Source: Klebsormidium nitens (Eukaryota > Streptophyta > Klebsormidiophyceae > Klebsormidiales > Klebsormidiaceae). Taken from it: DNA of 64,000 nt. Under the pieces are notes generated by a model that made no database searches, was not told the DNA's origin, and saw only the letters and a program-made list of their open reading frames with translations. A program made the translations under genes and the position numbers. The DNA lies in contig DF237122.1 of assembly GCA_000708835.1 (NCBI GenBank), forward strand, positions 2,151-66,150, given 5' to 3'. Each line of letters begins with the position of its first letter. Positions within the stretch are counted from its first letter, which is position 1. Of this stretch, positions 27,139 to 38,335 are shown in pieces.

Positions 27139-30100
27139 ATGCGCCACTACATTGCCCTCCCAGAAATGGAGGCGCTGGCAGAAGGTTCGCGCAAGACAGT
27201 TGCAAGAAAATTGGCGAAGAAACCAGGCGGGGTGATTGAACTGGCTCAACCTTCTGCAAGCAAAAGCTCTGATTTGACTGCGTCTCTGTTTCTGCCCCGT
27301 TGGCGGACTGTGCATCTCAGGAGCCACAATGCTGCCAACAACCTGAGAAGAAGATACCCCTTCATATTTCTGAATGGGACAAGCGACAGAAAAATCGCAA
27401 GGCAGTCAAGCACTTCGAGCACTTTATCGCATACAGTACCTTCCAGAACGCTGCGCAGTTGCAGGAAGCGGAACCCTGTTTTCAGGGCACAGCTGATTGA
27501 TGAGCTGACCAGCGAGCGAGATGATGCCATCAGCAAGCAAAGCGAGGCTGACTTGGGGCTTCCGTGGACTGCATCAATCATTGCGGCCGCTGCCACTGCA
27601 GCCGCTTCTGCCGAGGTGGAGGTTGCGAGAAGGCGGGGTTCAATGTCTAGCACAATGTTTTCGGCTCCGGGGGAGGACTTTCTGAGCCTGTGCCGGGCGC
27701 AGCTCCAGTTGGCCAGCAAGGTGCTGGGACAAGATACAAGCTTCACGGTGAGATGCAAGTTTTACCATTCTAATGAAACTTGAAGTGCCGACAACACCTG
27801 TTTGAAGATTTGTTGTGACCAGCTCTCCTATGTGGTTGCACTGAGTTGAAAAGCAGTACTCCGGTATCTCATTCCCCAAGTACCGCTCAATAAAGAGGAT
27901 TAGAATTTAGATGACAGTGTCTGAACAGAGTTGTATGAAACTTACTTGGAGCTCAGGTATCAAAATCCCACTTCTTTAACTGGCACCTCTGCATTCTGAC
28001 AGGCAAGTCCATAACTTACAAGGTGAGGACCATGAGTCTCTCTAAAACAAAAGGGCAGATTCTGTATGGTAAAACGGTGTACATCAAGGAAAATTTGAAA
28101 GTGTCAAAGGCTGACCTAGGTTCACTCGTTGGCAGGTGTACATTCGGACGCCTGAGAGTTACGCGTCTGGCCAGGTAGACCTCCAGCCCGTAGCACTCTT
28201 CCCCGAACTGGTTGAGCCCGACTTTCTCGACATCGTCCGGCTGGTCGGGGGCAGCCAGGAGCCCCTTCCCGAGCGGCAGGCGGAGCACTGGCTCGTGCGC
28301 GAGGAAGCTATAGAGGTTTCTGAGAAGAGAGCGATGGTCTTGCCGATGTCTAGAGGTTCCTTCCTGGTGGGGCTGCTGATTGCAGAGCGTCCTGTGAGCT
28401 TCGCCGAGGCTTCTGGCTCGGCAGAGGATGCAGATGAAAACGGGCAGAGGGATGTGAATGGGGCGACTGGTGAGAGTGGGGCTGATGATGTGAACGGGGC
28501 CGGCGGTGTGAACGGGCCTGAGGAGTCGGTAGGCAGTAACTCGAGCATCGTCGACCAGTGGCAGCAGATGCCGCAGAGTCCCATAATTGATTTTGGGAAG
28601 AAGAAAGAGAGTGGGGGCTACGCATCGGCGGGGCGGGGCAAGGGCCGGATGCCGGGCAAACGGGGGAAGGCCGGCAAGGTGAAGAAACAAGCTAGCAGCC
28701 CCGCTAGCGTGATTGAGTCCCCCCGGCAGATTCGGCAGCGGCTACGGAGTATGGGAAAGGGGTTCTCCTCGGCGGGAGAGGTTAAGGAAATCATTGACAT
28801 TCCGAGCCAGGAGGTTTCGGTCTCTGAAGACGAGCCAGTCTCTGAAGATGACCAAACCGTCTCGGAAGAAACCCCGACAGTGTCTGAGGATCACCCGACG
28901 GTTTCAAGTGATGACTCGTCGGTTGCTGAAGATGAATCGGCAAATAGAAAAGAGGAGCGGTCTTCGAGAGGTTCGGAAGCGAGCAGTAGCGGGCGCATCT
29001 TTGACTGGTCGAAGCTCGACGTGGACCAACTGAGGGCGCAGCGTGCGGCGGTCAGGGAAGGGGTTAAGCTAACCCGCGCGCAGGCCATTGGGAAGCAGTT
29101 ACAAGAGTTGTTCTCGAAGAAAGACGAGGACGAGAGTCAAAGCGACGAGTCCGAAGGAGAGGAGGCATGGTCGCAGGAGCACAGCAGCCCGTCTTTAGAA
29201 ACATCCGACCACTCGGACTCAATCGATGGCAGTGTAGAGAGCAGCACAGGAAGCGGAGAGTCATTCAGGGGTTCAGAAAGCACGGAGAGTGAGGAGTCTT
29301 TCGGGGGGTCAGAACCGGTGGTAGAAACTGGGGGGGTTTACAGTGTGATGGAGCGGGAGGTTGCGGTGGAAGTTGCAAAGACGATTGCGATGGCGGCTGT
29401 TATGGACCAGCGCACGCTGTTTTTGCAGCAGGCCAACTGGCAGCGGGGGGTGCGCCTGGACGGGATGCTGGAGCAGGTGCGCGGGCCGCTGGCGGCGCTG
29501 CGCACGCTGGGGAAGAGCCTCATGCCCGTCACCAAGGAGGGCGAGGTGAGGAACGGCCGCTGAGAACTGGTTTTCCAGAAGCGCTCGATTGTACTGAGAA
29601 CAAGTTGCTGGTAGGAGGCTACCCTGAATGCGATGCTTGTGAAATGCCCGATGCTGGGGTGTTCATCTCCAGGAGGGCGGGAGAGGATCATGGCGAATCT
29701 TGTGTGCTCAGAGCCTCCTCTGCGAAGCGGCCATGGTTGTCCCCCTGGTGCGTCACCAATCCGGCATACCTGGAAGAATCTGATTGGCCAATGTTAAGCA
29801 GGGTGAGGTAGAAGTTGCTCAGTGGGGATTGGATTCTGATCCTAGATGTCCTGCTCGTTTCAAGCCTTCTCTGGTCCACTGCCAAGCCATTGCTTTTGGT
29901 TGAAGACCTGGGCTAGCAGGAGACACCCGGTTCCTTCTCCCGTCAAGGTCGGCTTTTATCTCTGAATAATCGTGTTACCCACCGTTTGCGTTCCTCTGTT
30001 TTGGTTCTTTTCATGCTTGAGGCCTGCAGATTGGGTCATGCATCCCCGGTTCCGAAGTCCTCTTCCTATAACTTCGTTCGAGTGCTTGGTCGATCAGTTT

Positions 30101-32769
30101 GGTTCCGCTGAGACAGTCGTAGACCCCTAAAATGCGGCACGGCAGCGCAGTCAGCTCCTCGCGACGGCTTCATCTTCTTATCGTCCTCCTTGTCAAGGTA
30201 GTGCAACCCGTTGTCCAGGTGAGCCGCGATGTTGCCACAGCCACGAGCTAGAATATCAACTAAATAGTTGACTAGTTAGCCAACTAACTGACTAAGCAGG
30301 TAACTGATGACGGAAACCTTGCTGCAGGTAAGCCGTGACGTGGCTGAGAACATCGTGGTACAGGGCGAGCGCATGAAGGACGTCATCGTCCAGATCCAGG
30401 ACGAGCTGTACCCATCCCAGGGGGCCGGAAACCTGGTCCACTACGATCGCCAGGCGCTCCCTGCAACCGCCGGCCCGAAAACTGCAGCACTGCTCGAGGC
30501 TTCCCGGTCGGGGGGGCGCGGAGGGGGGTTCGTGGGAGGCGGACGGACGTCCCCCCGTTTCGGGACGGGAAACGGGGCGGGGGTACGGCGGGGGGACGGG
30601 TTGGAGGCCGAAGGAGGGGNNNNNNNNNNNNNNNNNNNNCGTACGACGCGACGTACGCCGGTACGGTCCGGGTCCGGGGGTCGGGGGCGGGCGGGGTAGG
30701 GTCGGAGGGACGGACGGACGGTACCGTCCCTTTTACGGGAGGGAAACGGGCGGGGGTAGCGGGGGAGGGTTGAGCCAAGAGGGGGGAATGCAAAACGGGG
30801 GAGGGAGCCAGAGTGCTAGCGGCGCTGTGGCGGCTAGTGGCAGTGAAGGGATGGAACTGCGTGAGAGTCTACCGAAGGTTTTGGCGGGGGGGCCGGGGGG
30901 TGGGGTCGAGGCCTTGTCAGAAGGTCACGCGACATCGGAGGGCAGTGCAGAGTCTGCCAAGCGGCTCAGAAACGGGGCCTCAGGTGCAAGCGGAATGCAC
31001 GCTGAGAGCCAACGAGAAGAGACAAAACACGCAGAGCACCCCGTTTCGAAACCGGGGGCTCCGTCCGCAGCTTTACCACCCCCCCCGAAAGCTGCCCAGG
31101 AAGCTCCCCCAGCGGGCGGCGCTCAGGCCGAGCCCGAGAAACCACACCCTCTTCCCGAAAAGGGGGGTCCGTCTAGCCCGGCCCCAACCCCCCAGACTGA
31201 ATCCGAGCCTGAACACCAAAAACCAGGGGGTGCGTCTGGCCCCTCCTCGACCCCCCGGAACGTGTCCGAGTTGACCGAGTCCCTCCTGGCGATCGAGAAG
31301 GACGCCCAGATGGTCGACGTGGCAGACGTGCTGAGTCAGCTGGTGACGGCATGCACCCCAATCGCGCAGTACAAGCAGCTGACGCTGGAGCACGTGGGGC
31401 CCCCACCTGGCGCCCTGCCGTTGGTTGCTGCGGAGCCACACGCGGTGCGCCAGGTGCTTAGCATCGTGCTGGATAATGCGCTCAGGTGAGAGTGCCAACA
31501 GAAACTTCGTATTCAGGTCCATTTGCGAAGCGCTGTTTACTTTGAAGATCGACATCCTGTTTTCCCTTCGTTGCTCATGCACTGTCATTTGTAAGTTTTG
31601 AGGTCGACAAGCAGACTAGCTTTCTCGCGCGTCAGAAGTATTTCGAAGCGACAATACCAGCCTGAGCGTTTTCTTCGATCGTTTCGATGCTTTGATGCTT
31701 CACGCAAACCCTGTAACCCGGCCTGGGTAAAGGCGTTTAGTCAGGACGAACTGCGCTTTGTTACAAGGGCAACCAAGCAACCGCTGGCTCAGTCTGCATG
31801 TGATGAGACTCTTCTCCCGTTGGCAGATATACGCAGCGTGGCGGCTGGGTGCGCTGCGAACTGGTGGACGCGTCGGGCGCCGGCGTGTTCATGCGGGTGG
31901 AGGACGACGGACCCGGAATGAACCTCCTGGTGAGGACAAACATTGTTGATACAACGACCGCGCTCAAACCTCTCCAAAATTCTGGACCTTCCGATCCACT
32001 GTTTCAGCCGCTTTCCTCTGCCAGGTGATTGTCGGGGTGAGATCTTCACACATCTGATCTTGCATAAAAGCAACCTTTGTCCAAGGAAGCTCTGGAGACC
32101 TGCATAAGACGATGGCCGGCACATTTTTTTCCGAGATACCGGGTCTGATGTGAAGTTGACGCATATCCTGGAGAAGGATGATTGAAGCAGAACCCAGAGC
32201 TCAATATCGACACCGCTAAGAATGAGAATGGTGTGGCAGGGGTTCGTCTGCTCCGGACGAATATTATCGTTTGGGTGAGTTCATAATTCTGTTCCCTTTG
32301 TCTTCTTTGTTCCATGTGACTTCTCCTCTTCTGTCTTGAACCCAATACAGAACTTCGCCACGTGCTACTCTGGATGCTTTCCAATGCGGAGGCCAATATA
32401 TGTCGTAGGCGGTCTTGACAGCTCGGATCGCCCGAAAGATACTCATCAATTTGTTGGATGCTTGACGTACAGGCTCAGGCGCAGGCGTTCGTCCCGACTC
32501 CCGAGGTGCAGCTCACCTCCGGGGGGGGCCAGCTGCCCGCCCAGTTGGAGAGCCAAAGGCAGAGCAGCGGCCTGTCGATTGCCCGGGACTTGGTGGAAAT
32601 AATGGGGGGGGTGATGCGGATACGGTCTCCTCGGGTGGCAGACGCTCCGGTCGGGCACTGGGGCACAAATGTCGAGATCTGGTTGCCGACCGGGAAGGAG
32701 AAGGAGGGGGAGACCGGGGAAGGGGACCCTGTGCTTGCTGGCAGCAGCAGTGGCCAGGTCTGTGAATAG
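27139..32769 (+). CDS. CSK: chloroplast sensor kinase (CSK), with assembly gap
   Basis: Exons 27139-27747 and 28136-29545 join in phase. A third starts at 30328 and runs toward an assembly gap. Coding resumes by about 30770 (certainly 31262-31485), then 31827-31929 and 32473-32769. The GAF sensor domain spans GEDFLSLCRAQL through VYIRTPESYASGQVDL to FLVGLLIAERP. The pseudo-dimerisation helix LDGMLEQVRGPLAALRTLGKSL has Glu where histidine kinases carry the phospho-accepting His. The kinase part has the N box DNALRYT, the G1 box VEDDGPGM and a final SSGLSIARDLVEIMGG. CSK, the plastid homologue of cyanobacterial Hik2, senses plastoquinone redox state and adjusts plastid gene expression. The GAF cysteine (residue 185) matches the conserved one linked to a 3Fe-4S cluster. 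A roughly 240-residue acidic, Ser-rich linker with repeated VSED units separates GAF from the helix. An alternative start is 27166, in better context. The N terminus is Arg/Ser-rich, as for a plastid transit peptide. Confidence 0.88.
30480..30780. repeat. G-rich repeat around the assembly gap in CSK
   Basis: A G-rich segment with direct-repeat copies: GGGAAACGGGCGGGGGTA near 30747-30760 matches GGGAAACGGGGCGGGGGTA near 30570-30586. CGGACGGAC and CGTACG words are also frequent. The 20-N gap falls inside it, which suggests a longer tandem array that did not assemble. Whether it is intron or coding cannot be decided. Confidence 0.6.
30620..30639. other. assembly gap (20 N)
   Basis: Twenty Ns in the G-rich repeat. 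True length is unknown. The conserved CSK frame before the gap and the frame after it differ, which the missing bases or an unresolved intron could explain. Confidence 0.99.
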
Positions 32770-33634
32770 AATGGAAGGCACAGTTGCTTGTCAACAATGT
32801 GTTCGGCTATGATGAGCTGTTTGACCGGGTCTCGTTTCTGCCCTCGAGTTCATGGTTGATCGATTTGAAGAAGGTAGGATCTCGTCACGAGGCATATATG
32901 TACATGCTTGCAGTAAGCTCTCCTTCACATCCATGTAGCTCGGTATACTTAACTGCAATTGTAAGCATGCCTTTGCACTATACTGCAAGTCCGACCAGCA
33001 GGCCCTATTCTTCAAGATAATGATGAAGGATGCTACCTTGGCCGGCCGGGTGAGGCCAAGATCTCATGGGACTCCGTGCAAACAGGAAGGGCCGCCCGAT
33101 CTTTTCGAGTATACATGCGTATATAGGTGAAATTAGTCGTCAACTATAGATTACAACTTTCTACAACATATGAGGGCGTCTGTGCATATCAATCAAGGTT
33201 TAATCTTAGTGATGCTCGAGCCACACTCGACTTGAACCCCAATTGCATGGTGTACTAGATACAAGGCAATGGATTTTCACGTGCATGCACATATACATGC
33301 CAGATGCACATGATTCCTTTCAGTAGTGAAGTTCACTCATACATGTCATTCGTATCACAATGATACCTTTGAGCAAGTTGAGGCGGTCTCTATAGCTGTA
33401 CTTGAAATACCATTCAGGCATCAGTTGCGTGACATAATGTCCATGCAGGCCAGTGCCTACGATGCGTGCGCTTGCAACCCCCAGCTGCTCTCTTGGACTT
33501 GCCTGCCATTATGCGTGCTGATTATGATCTTCAATACGGGCCTGACAAGTCGTCATTTGATCGAGATGAATGCAATGTCTATTGCACAGAAGTTGAACTC
33601 TGGAATGAGCACTATATCTCAGCAATTCACGAGT
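32770..33634. other. intergenic stretch, GCATGC-rich
   Basis: Holds the 3' UTRs of the convergent CSK and BTB genes. Much of it (about 32.9-33.4 kb) has the AT-richer texture with CATGCA and ATACATG words. Two overlapping + frames at 33326-33687 include a segment (DYDLQYGPDKSSFDRDE) that looks protein-like but has no partner exons. Confidence 0.4.
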
Positions 33635-34741
33635 CTACTCGTCAGGTAAAATTACAACCTCTACAACGAGACAGTCGTTCGCCCTAGCCAAAGGCTCACT
33701 TACTAGCTCATGATAGCTAAAGTTGTGTTCGTGAAACTCAAATCCGTAGGCGTGATCTTTGTCAAACTCCTGGTTATCATCGAGTTTATATTCAAGCTCT
33801 TTATCCTTCAAGAGCACACGCACGGTGCAGCTTGCCGTCAGAACTTCATCTGGAAAGTCGCTCTGCCCTGGTGGACAAATAGCTTCAAGATAGATACCAT
33901 CTTGATCCAGGAACACATTCCACCAGCGAGATTCAGGATAGCAGAATGTGTAGATCAGCATCGACTCTTTCTTCAGCTTCTCAGTCACCCTCACAAATCT
34001 GAACTGCGCTGTGCAGCTCTTCTGGTCCGCTGACCGCGTCACCGTAACACCAGGGGTTAACGCCTCCAGCGCATGAACAAGCCGTTTCAGGTTCCAGTGG
34101 CGGGCCTGATCGAGCAACCGCTGATCCCGCTCTGTGGGAGCAGTCCCTGTCGCCAAATGTTCCAAGATTGCTGCCCATCGTTCGGGGTGGCAGTTGACGA
34201 GAGCCCGGCCCTGCTCATCTCGCGCATAATCCCACTCGCCATTGTACATCTTGTTGAGCAACGACTCCGGTTCCGACTCTAGATAACTCCGAGGAACAGA
34301 CCCTGACTGTCCCGTTCCGGCCAGAACAAAGCTAAACTGGTTTCCGTTTTCTGCTTTCCTTGCTCCAGCAGCTTGAGCCTCCCTCAATGACTCATCTTTT
34401 GCTGCCAAGCTTTTCTGAACGTCGTCCATTTCGCTCGTCAATGCATCCCTCTCCTTTTTGAAAGATCTGTCCTGCTCCTCGCCGTGTTGCTTTGCCTTCT
34501 CTAGTTCCCCTTCGAGCCGCTTCACCTCTGCCTGTAGCCCAGCGAACGCCTTGGCTGCAGCCTGCCACTCGTCGACCGCCCTCTTGCAAGCGAGCTCGCC
34601 CTCCGCTGTCAACACCTGGGCCTGGGAGAGGGTGACCGGCTGGCTGCTTGCCAATGTTTTTGCACAGGCAGCTTCATCCTCCTGCACTCGGCGCCTCTTC
34701 AGCGACGCTGAGGACAGGGTCTCCCTACCTGTCCCAGGCAT
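33635..34741 (-). CDS. BTB/T1-domain protein with coiled coil and MATH-like C terminus (paralogue 1)
   Basis: Single-exon gene, 368 residues, ATG in good context (AAAATGCC). Residues 13-20 (LKRRRVQE) suggest a nuclear signal. A heptad-rich coiled coil spans about 50-125. A BTB domain of the potassium-channel-tetramerisation (T1/KCTD) kind occupies 135-228 (FSFVLAGTGQSGSVPRSYL, then LLNKMYNGEWDYARDEQGRA, then CHPERWAAILEHLATG). A beta-rich region at 238-368 ends in NDCLVVEVVIL, which resembles the last strand of a MATH/TRAF domain. KCTD-type proteins oligomerise and often serve as cullin-3 substrate adaptors; that role here is inference. If the C-terminal region is truly MATH, the order (BTB then MATH) is reversed from plant BPM proteins. 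The closest relative in view is the gene at 49771-50757. Confidence 0.82.
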   Translation of the reverse strand: MPGTGRETLSSASLKRRRVQEDEAACAKTLASSQPVTLSQAQVLTAEGELACKRAVDEWQAAAKAFAGLQAEVKRLEGELEKAKQHGEEQDRSFKKERDALTSEMDDVQKSLAAKDESLREAQAAGARKAENGNQFSFVLAGTGQSGSVPRSYLESEPESLLNKMYNGEWDYARDEQGRALVNCHPERWAAILEHLATGTAPTERDQRLLDQARHWNLKRLVHALEALTPGVTVTRSADQKSCTAQFRFVRVTEKLKKESMLIYTFCYPESRWWNVFLDQDGIYLEAICPPGQSDFPDEVLTASCTVRVLLKDKELEYKLDDNQEFDKDHAYGFEFHEHNFSYHELVSEPLARANDCLVVEVVILPDE

Positions 34742-35339
34742 TTTAGCCGTGCTCTCTTTCCAGAGGGGATATTTTCAGCGAACTCCCATGGAAATGCCTA
34801 AGTTGCGCCCTGGTTGCGCCCCTTGGAAAGGTTGTAATTGATCAGAACGGTTCTAACGACTGAGAACCCTGCCAGAGAGGCAGGCTGCACAGAAATATGT
34901 GTGAGACTAGGGTGTGAGACTAGGTATGCGAGACTATGCTAGCAGAATTTTGAACGATTTGGCGGGAACACGAAAGTAGCAGTACGTCCGGGTTCAATGG
35001 ACGTTGTCTGAAACGGCGCGGCGTCTCAGTGCAGAAAGGCCCCGCCGTTCTGCCAACCGCTGCCGACTTTCAAGTTTCAAGTGAAAGTGAAAGTGAAGGG
35101 TGAAGTATTGTTCCCCGCAGAACTTCGCTGCTTGAACTTGAAGTTGCATCAGCTGCACCATGCTGGCACTGGCACTGGCAGCCTGAATTGCAGTCCACTG
35201 CACAAGGCAACCCACTGCATTGCCTGGAGGCTGGAGCCAGCTAGCATAGGTATTGGAGTAGCGGCTACATGACATGAGAGGAGTTGGTATAGCGGTAGTC
35301 ACGCGTGTTCTGTTCGACCAAGCGCGCAGGTTAGGAAGG
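34742..35339. other. divergent intergenic region (BTB paralogue 1 / SKA2-like)
   Basis: About 600 bp between oppositely directed start codons. A duplicated GTGAGACTAGG/GCGAGACTATG phrase occurs near 34899-34937 and AAGTGAAAGTGAAAGTGAAGG at 35080-35100. No TATA box was identified. Confidence 0.35.
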
Positions 35340-37230
35340 ATGGAAGCAGCAATAGCCAGCATTGAGATCCTGTTGGAGAAAGCACAGGCGGATTTGGAGG
35401 TGAGTTGTGAGAGCACGTATGGACTTTCAGCCCAGCCATATTCACTTCTGTAGTTGAGGCTGTGTGTGATGACACGAAATCTCGAGCTGTTGAATGCCAG
35501 CTCTGATCCAGGCGTTCCTGTACAGGAGAGACTTTTGTTTCTCAGGCGTTTCAGAGTGATTGCAGCTCGTTCATTTGGTGGGACTTGAACCTAGAAACCG
35601 CATGCAGTATGACAACAGCCTATCCTACTGCAGTTTGTCGCTCAGAAACTGGAGGAAGAATTTGAAGAGAAGTTTTCAAGAAGCGGGGTAAGTATCAGAT
35701 AATCTTCTGATTTTGAAGGAACGCGAAGACTTCTATGCGCACTTCTCAGAAGTTTGCAGCTTGCATTGCCCTTACTATCTGGCATACTCAAAGAGCTTGG
35801 CAGTCCTGTGTACATGCTCGGAGAAGTAGCTGATTGTCTGGACATCGCAGGTCCAAAATGCTCTGGTGTCAGTCCTTGTCTATGCTATTGGGATCTGGGC
35901 AACGACCAACACTTCAATAGAGAAAAATGTTTGCCTTAACAATTACACAAGCAGCTCTGCGACTTTAGGTGAACCCAATCAAGCTGGTAGCAAGACTGAA
36001 GAAGATCCAGGAGGAGCTCCCCCAGGTCAAAGCGGAGAGCGAAAATATCCTGGCTGCAAAACAGGTATGGCCATGCTGGGCGTTTATACTTGGATAGAGT
36101 GGCTCTGAACCTTTTGAGTCCGGTCTTCTGACCTTATTACTTGCCAGTTGCCCTGCTTGCAAGCTAGCCTGATTGCAAGCTGGAACCATAAGCGTCGGTA
36201 AAGTTGGACCAGTTCCTGAGACGGAATGGTTTCGCGCAGTCGGATCCATATGTCTTCGACTGAACAAAAAGAATGAAGAATCAAGCTGTGCAATACTAGG
36301 TTAATGGAACATAACAACGGTTGCTATTTCGATTTTATTTCGACCAAGTGGGCGTAGATTTTCTGTTTCGAGCATGGAAACCAGCACGTTTTTCTTGCTA
36401 GGAGACTTCGAGGCATTCTGGTCATATCTGAGAAGTCCACACTTTCTGCCTGTCTTGCTTCTCTAGGAACATTCCACTTTTTTGCTGGAACAAAATCGAT
36501 CAAAAACTCGTACATTCTGTTGCCGTCATCGTGCCTCTCAATAAGAAATTTGAGGGGGCTTTTGGAATCACTTCCTGGAGGATCTGATCGACACTGCCAA
36601 GCAGAAAGTCGATCAGAAGACTCGTACATTCTGTTGCTGTCATCGCCTCTCACTACAAAGATTGAGGGGACTTTTGGAAGCGCTTTCTGCAGGATCTGAT
36701 CGATACTGCCAAGCAGAGCATTGTGACAAATCGGGACCTCTTGAGGCGCCTTCAGGGTCGAGCAGGCATGCCGGTTGTGCCAGATTTCGAGGACGGAACG
36801 TATAGAGCCTTCTCAGAAGCATTGCAGGAGTGGGACTCTCAAGTCGGCTTACATACAGGTACCTGCTTTCTTCACATTTCTCATCTTGTTTTTCGCTTTG
36901 GTTTGAGATGTGCTTCTTCTCTTGAATCAGAGTTTCTGCTAACATTCTACTTGGTCTATTGTCATCCGTTTCAAGGGCAACCATGTATGGGCAAATTGGA
37001 CAGAAGGCGACACGAATTCTATAGTTGTGAGTTCCATCTCGTAGGGTCACAATCCTGACCCTAGAAAGAGGGGAATCTGATTTATAGTCACTTATCTGGT
37101 CTCAACTGACAGCTTTCGCATGCCTCTCCTTGCAGTGCAACGAAATGTGTCTGCCAATGGCAAGGGGCTGATACAACCCCAAGACCTAAATCTGGAGCTT
37201 TTTAGATCATCAAGAAGGGGCCAACCTTGA
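35340..37230 (+). CDS. SKA2-like spindle and kinetochore protein
   Basis: Five exons, 35340-35399, 35646-35687, 35969-36064, 36693-36858 and 37136-37230, join in phase to encode 152 residues, close to the family's size. SKA2 is a small coiled-coil subunit of the Ska complex, which couples kinetochores to spindle microtubules in mitosis. The N terminus MEAAIASIEILLEKAQADLEKLEEEF is the first helix. The second block, NPIKLVARLKKIQEELPQVKAE, and the third, DLIDTAKQSIVTNRDLLRRLQGRAG, follow the pattern of plant SKA2-like proteins, ending in a LQEWDSQVG helix. The exons are tiny and were identified by phase plus the helical pattern. Between exons 2 and 3 other weak acceptors exist (35851, 35758), so a small extra exon is not excluded. 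Intron 3 holds a tandem copy of the exon 4 edge. Confidence 0.75.
36495..36717 (+). repeat. tandem duplication of the intron 3/exon 4 boundary in the SKA2-like gene
   Basis: Two copies of a unit about 112-114 bp long, at about 36495-36608 and 36609-36717. Each runs from TCGATCA-A-ACTCGTACATTC through GAGGG and CTTTTGGAA to GATCTGATCGA-ACTGCCAAGCAGA. The second copy contains the real acceptor (TTTCTGCAG, exon 4 begins 36693). The first has TTCCTGGAG in that place and so carries a pseudo-exon edge beginning at 36581. Confidence 0.85.
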
Positions 37231-38335
37231 GACTTCGAACATGTCGATGTTCTTAAGTCAGCCTCAACATTTCAGCTCTTGATAAGCGTTCAGGCCTATA
37301 CCTTCTGAGTGTAAGGAGGTGCAAGTACATCATGGCAACGACCTGTGTTTCGAACTTGCTGATCAGGTTTCCCGTTCAGTCCTCCATGTTAGCGGTCAGC
37401 GAATGATACTGGTGTTACACCAAGGGGAATCAGTCTCGAAAAAGAAGGGTACTACCCATCAACCCACTTCAGAGTCGACATTTAGTTCGATACGGTATGA
37501 ATTCTATTCAATTGAATCCCGCTAGTTATCATGGAGCTACCGTTCATGGTTGTAACTTCTCATCTGTTAACCATCGCCCTTACGCACGTTAAAACCATTG
37601 TGCACGGTCTCCGTGATGTTTGGCTGTTTAATTGTTGACTCTACAGCTTGAAGCAACTACCAGAATCTGACCCCACGACTCAGGACCTATATCAGAACTC
37701 AAATCTCTATGCAGACGAGTCAAGCTATATGCCAACGAGATGACAGCTTTTACGATATATCAAGTCCCGGACTCATCGATCTCCAAGCCTAGCTTGGATG
37801 AATCACGCATGAAAGCAAGTCAGATGTCACGTCAGAATTAGAGCAACGATCGCTATTATACAGCTTTGTTTTACAAATTTCACACAGCTGAAGCACCTAG
37901 ACAAAGAATAAGTCTATGGTTAGTCATCTAGCCAATGCAGCTTTGCTCCCCGGCCGCTCAAAGTCCTTTCATCGCCTACACGGATAGCCTTAAATGCGCT
38001 ATCATATAGGGCCTTGTCTTTCCCCTTATAATCGACTGCTCGCGCCTTCTCTTATATGATGCAAAGCAGATCTCCTACATCAATTGCAAACAACCAAGTC
38101 TTTTTCCAACCCCTGCCTTTCGGGCCTTCACCTCACTCTATCGACCCCTTCTCAATTGGTCTATTCCTGGCAAAAGGCAAGACTAGACTACAACCAATTC
38201 CTCTAATATATACATGATCACCATGCTACAAGAATGACAACTCTGCTACCGCCGTCTAGCATTAGCTGCCTCGTCCTTCAATCCAGTCATCTGTACACGC
38301 CTCGGACGCTGCCGCAGTCCTCAACACAAACCTCC
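37231..38335. other. convergent intergenic region, nothing recognised
   Basis: Contains the 3' UTRs of the SKA2-like gene (+) and the 646-residue protein gene (-). A 68-codon + frame at 37319-37525 has no recognisable content. Confidence 0.4.

Noticed and set aside
35575-35640. Possible tRNA on the minus strand (GGTTCAAGTCCCACC looks like a T arm)
   Set aside because: Two of the five T-stem pairs fail and no acceptor or anticodon stem could be drawn; it lies in an intron of the SKA2-like gene.
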